A DNA stretch of 64,000 bases. Source: Streptomyces plumbidurans (lineage in GTDB: Bacteria > Actinomycetota > Actinomycetes > Streptomycetales > Streptomycetaceae). The translations under genes were made by a program, and so were the position numbers. The DNA is taken from contig NZ_JAFJSY010000031.1 of NCBI RefSeq assembly GCF_019857225.1, positions 62,001 to 126,000 on the forward strand, written 5' to 3'. Of the stretch, positions 63,870 to 64,000 are shown piece by piece. The notes beneath the pieces were generated by a model. The model ran no database searches. It was not told the DNA's origin and was given only the letters and a program-made list of their open reading frames with translations. The first letter of the stretch is position 1. Every line of letters begins with the position of its first letter.

Positions 63870-64000
63870 ATGCGGAAGCCAAGCCACCGCTCACGGACCG
63901 TTCTGGCCGCCGTGGCGGTGACCGTCCTGGGCGTCGCCGGCTGTGACGCCGTCGGTGGCGACTCCCCGGGGCCGACGGACCGCACGGCGCACAGCGCGAA
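63870..64000 (+). CDS. Lipoprotein, 5' part only
   Basis: The first 43 residues are visible: a basic start (MRKPSHRSRT), hydrophobic core (VLAAVAVTVLGVAGC) with lipobox GVAGC, then a Asp/Gly/Pro-rich linker. The frame is open to the window end. GAGGGG lies 11 bases before the ATG. Role not determinable. Confidence 0.7.
   Translation, partial: MRKPSHRSRTVLAAVAVTVLGVAGCDAVGGDSPGPTDRTAHSA

Overview
The window is a stretch of high-GC actinobacterial chromosome, almost certainly from a Streptomyces. The evidence is very strong codon bias for G/C in third positions, many GTG starts, XRE/DUF397 and DUF4429/DUF1023-type genes, Streptomyces dispersed palindromic repeats, and the conserved blocks aceE, the Ter (tellurium-type) cluster and fasR-fabD-fabH-acpP-fabF. 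That block order resembles the S. coelicolor core region that carries aceE, fasR and fabDHPF. I see no prophage, no integrated element and no secondary-metabolite cluster. The only mobile-element trace is a short decayed transposase relic near 29.0 kb.

Layout. 0-3 kb: the end of an ECF vitamin-type transporter operon (T component, double ATPase, S component). 3.3-9.1 kb: a secreted lytic transglycosylase, a secretory lipase, DUF1275, flavin-fold and GNAT genes, and an XRE/DUF397 pair. 7.9-10.6 kb: a divergent pair that looks like the steroid side-chain genes fadA5 (thiolase) and cyp125 (P450), with two KstR-like sites between them. 10.7-17 kb: a GT87-PAP2 fusion, a ProP-like MFS transporter, a 0.6-kb array of degenerate 18-bp repeats, DUF2330 and an O-methyltransferase. 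17-31 kb: FHA, DUF1992, two membrane/His-rich genes, an MFS exporter fused to a MarR-like domain, a peptidoglycan-binding protein, a HAD phosphatase, a TMEM165-type Mn/Ca exporter behind a yybP-ykoY riboswitch, a secreted HNH nuclease, a PhoD phosphatase, DedA, a MarR/FMN-reductase pair and tRNA-Val(TAC).

31-45 kb: a lipoprotein of GDGSV repeats, a coiled-coil TPM-like membrane protein, an amidase, an FmdB protein, then the Ter stress cluster. The cluster holds a HAD phosphatase, an 828-residue PRTase-TRSP-StiP-PELOTA fusion, a CitE-like aldolase, TerD proteins (three), a TerA-like protein and a DUF475 TerC-like membrane protein, followed by a peroxiredoxin and DUF3052. The enzymes form one operon (aldolase, then PRTase fusion, then HAD), which published comparative genomics has interpreted as making a nucleoside-like metabolite. 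A 70-bp palindromic repeat sits in frame inside the PRTase fusion, and a half copy forms the C-terminal tail of the HAD protein.

45-64 kb: aceE (pyruvate dehydrogenase E1), a voltage-type K+ channel, a small membrane protein next to a duplicated segment, a TetR/MFS drug-efflux pair, a DUF1023 hydrolase, DUF4429-SHOCT, a MerR/aldo-keto reductase operon with a textbook 19-bp spacer promoter, GNAT, a serine hydrolase, pirin, FasR and the type II fatty-acid synthase genes fabD-fabH-acpP-fabF. Then come DUF3145 and the start of a lipoprotein gene. FasR is the known activator of the adjacent fab operon, so aceE (acetyl-CoA supply) and fab genes (its consumption) are close neighbours here.
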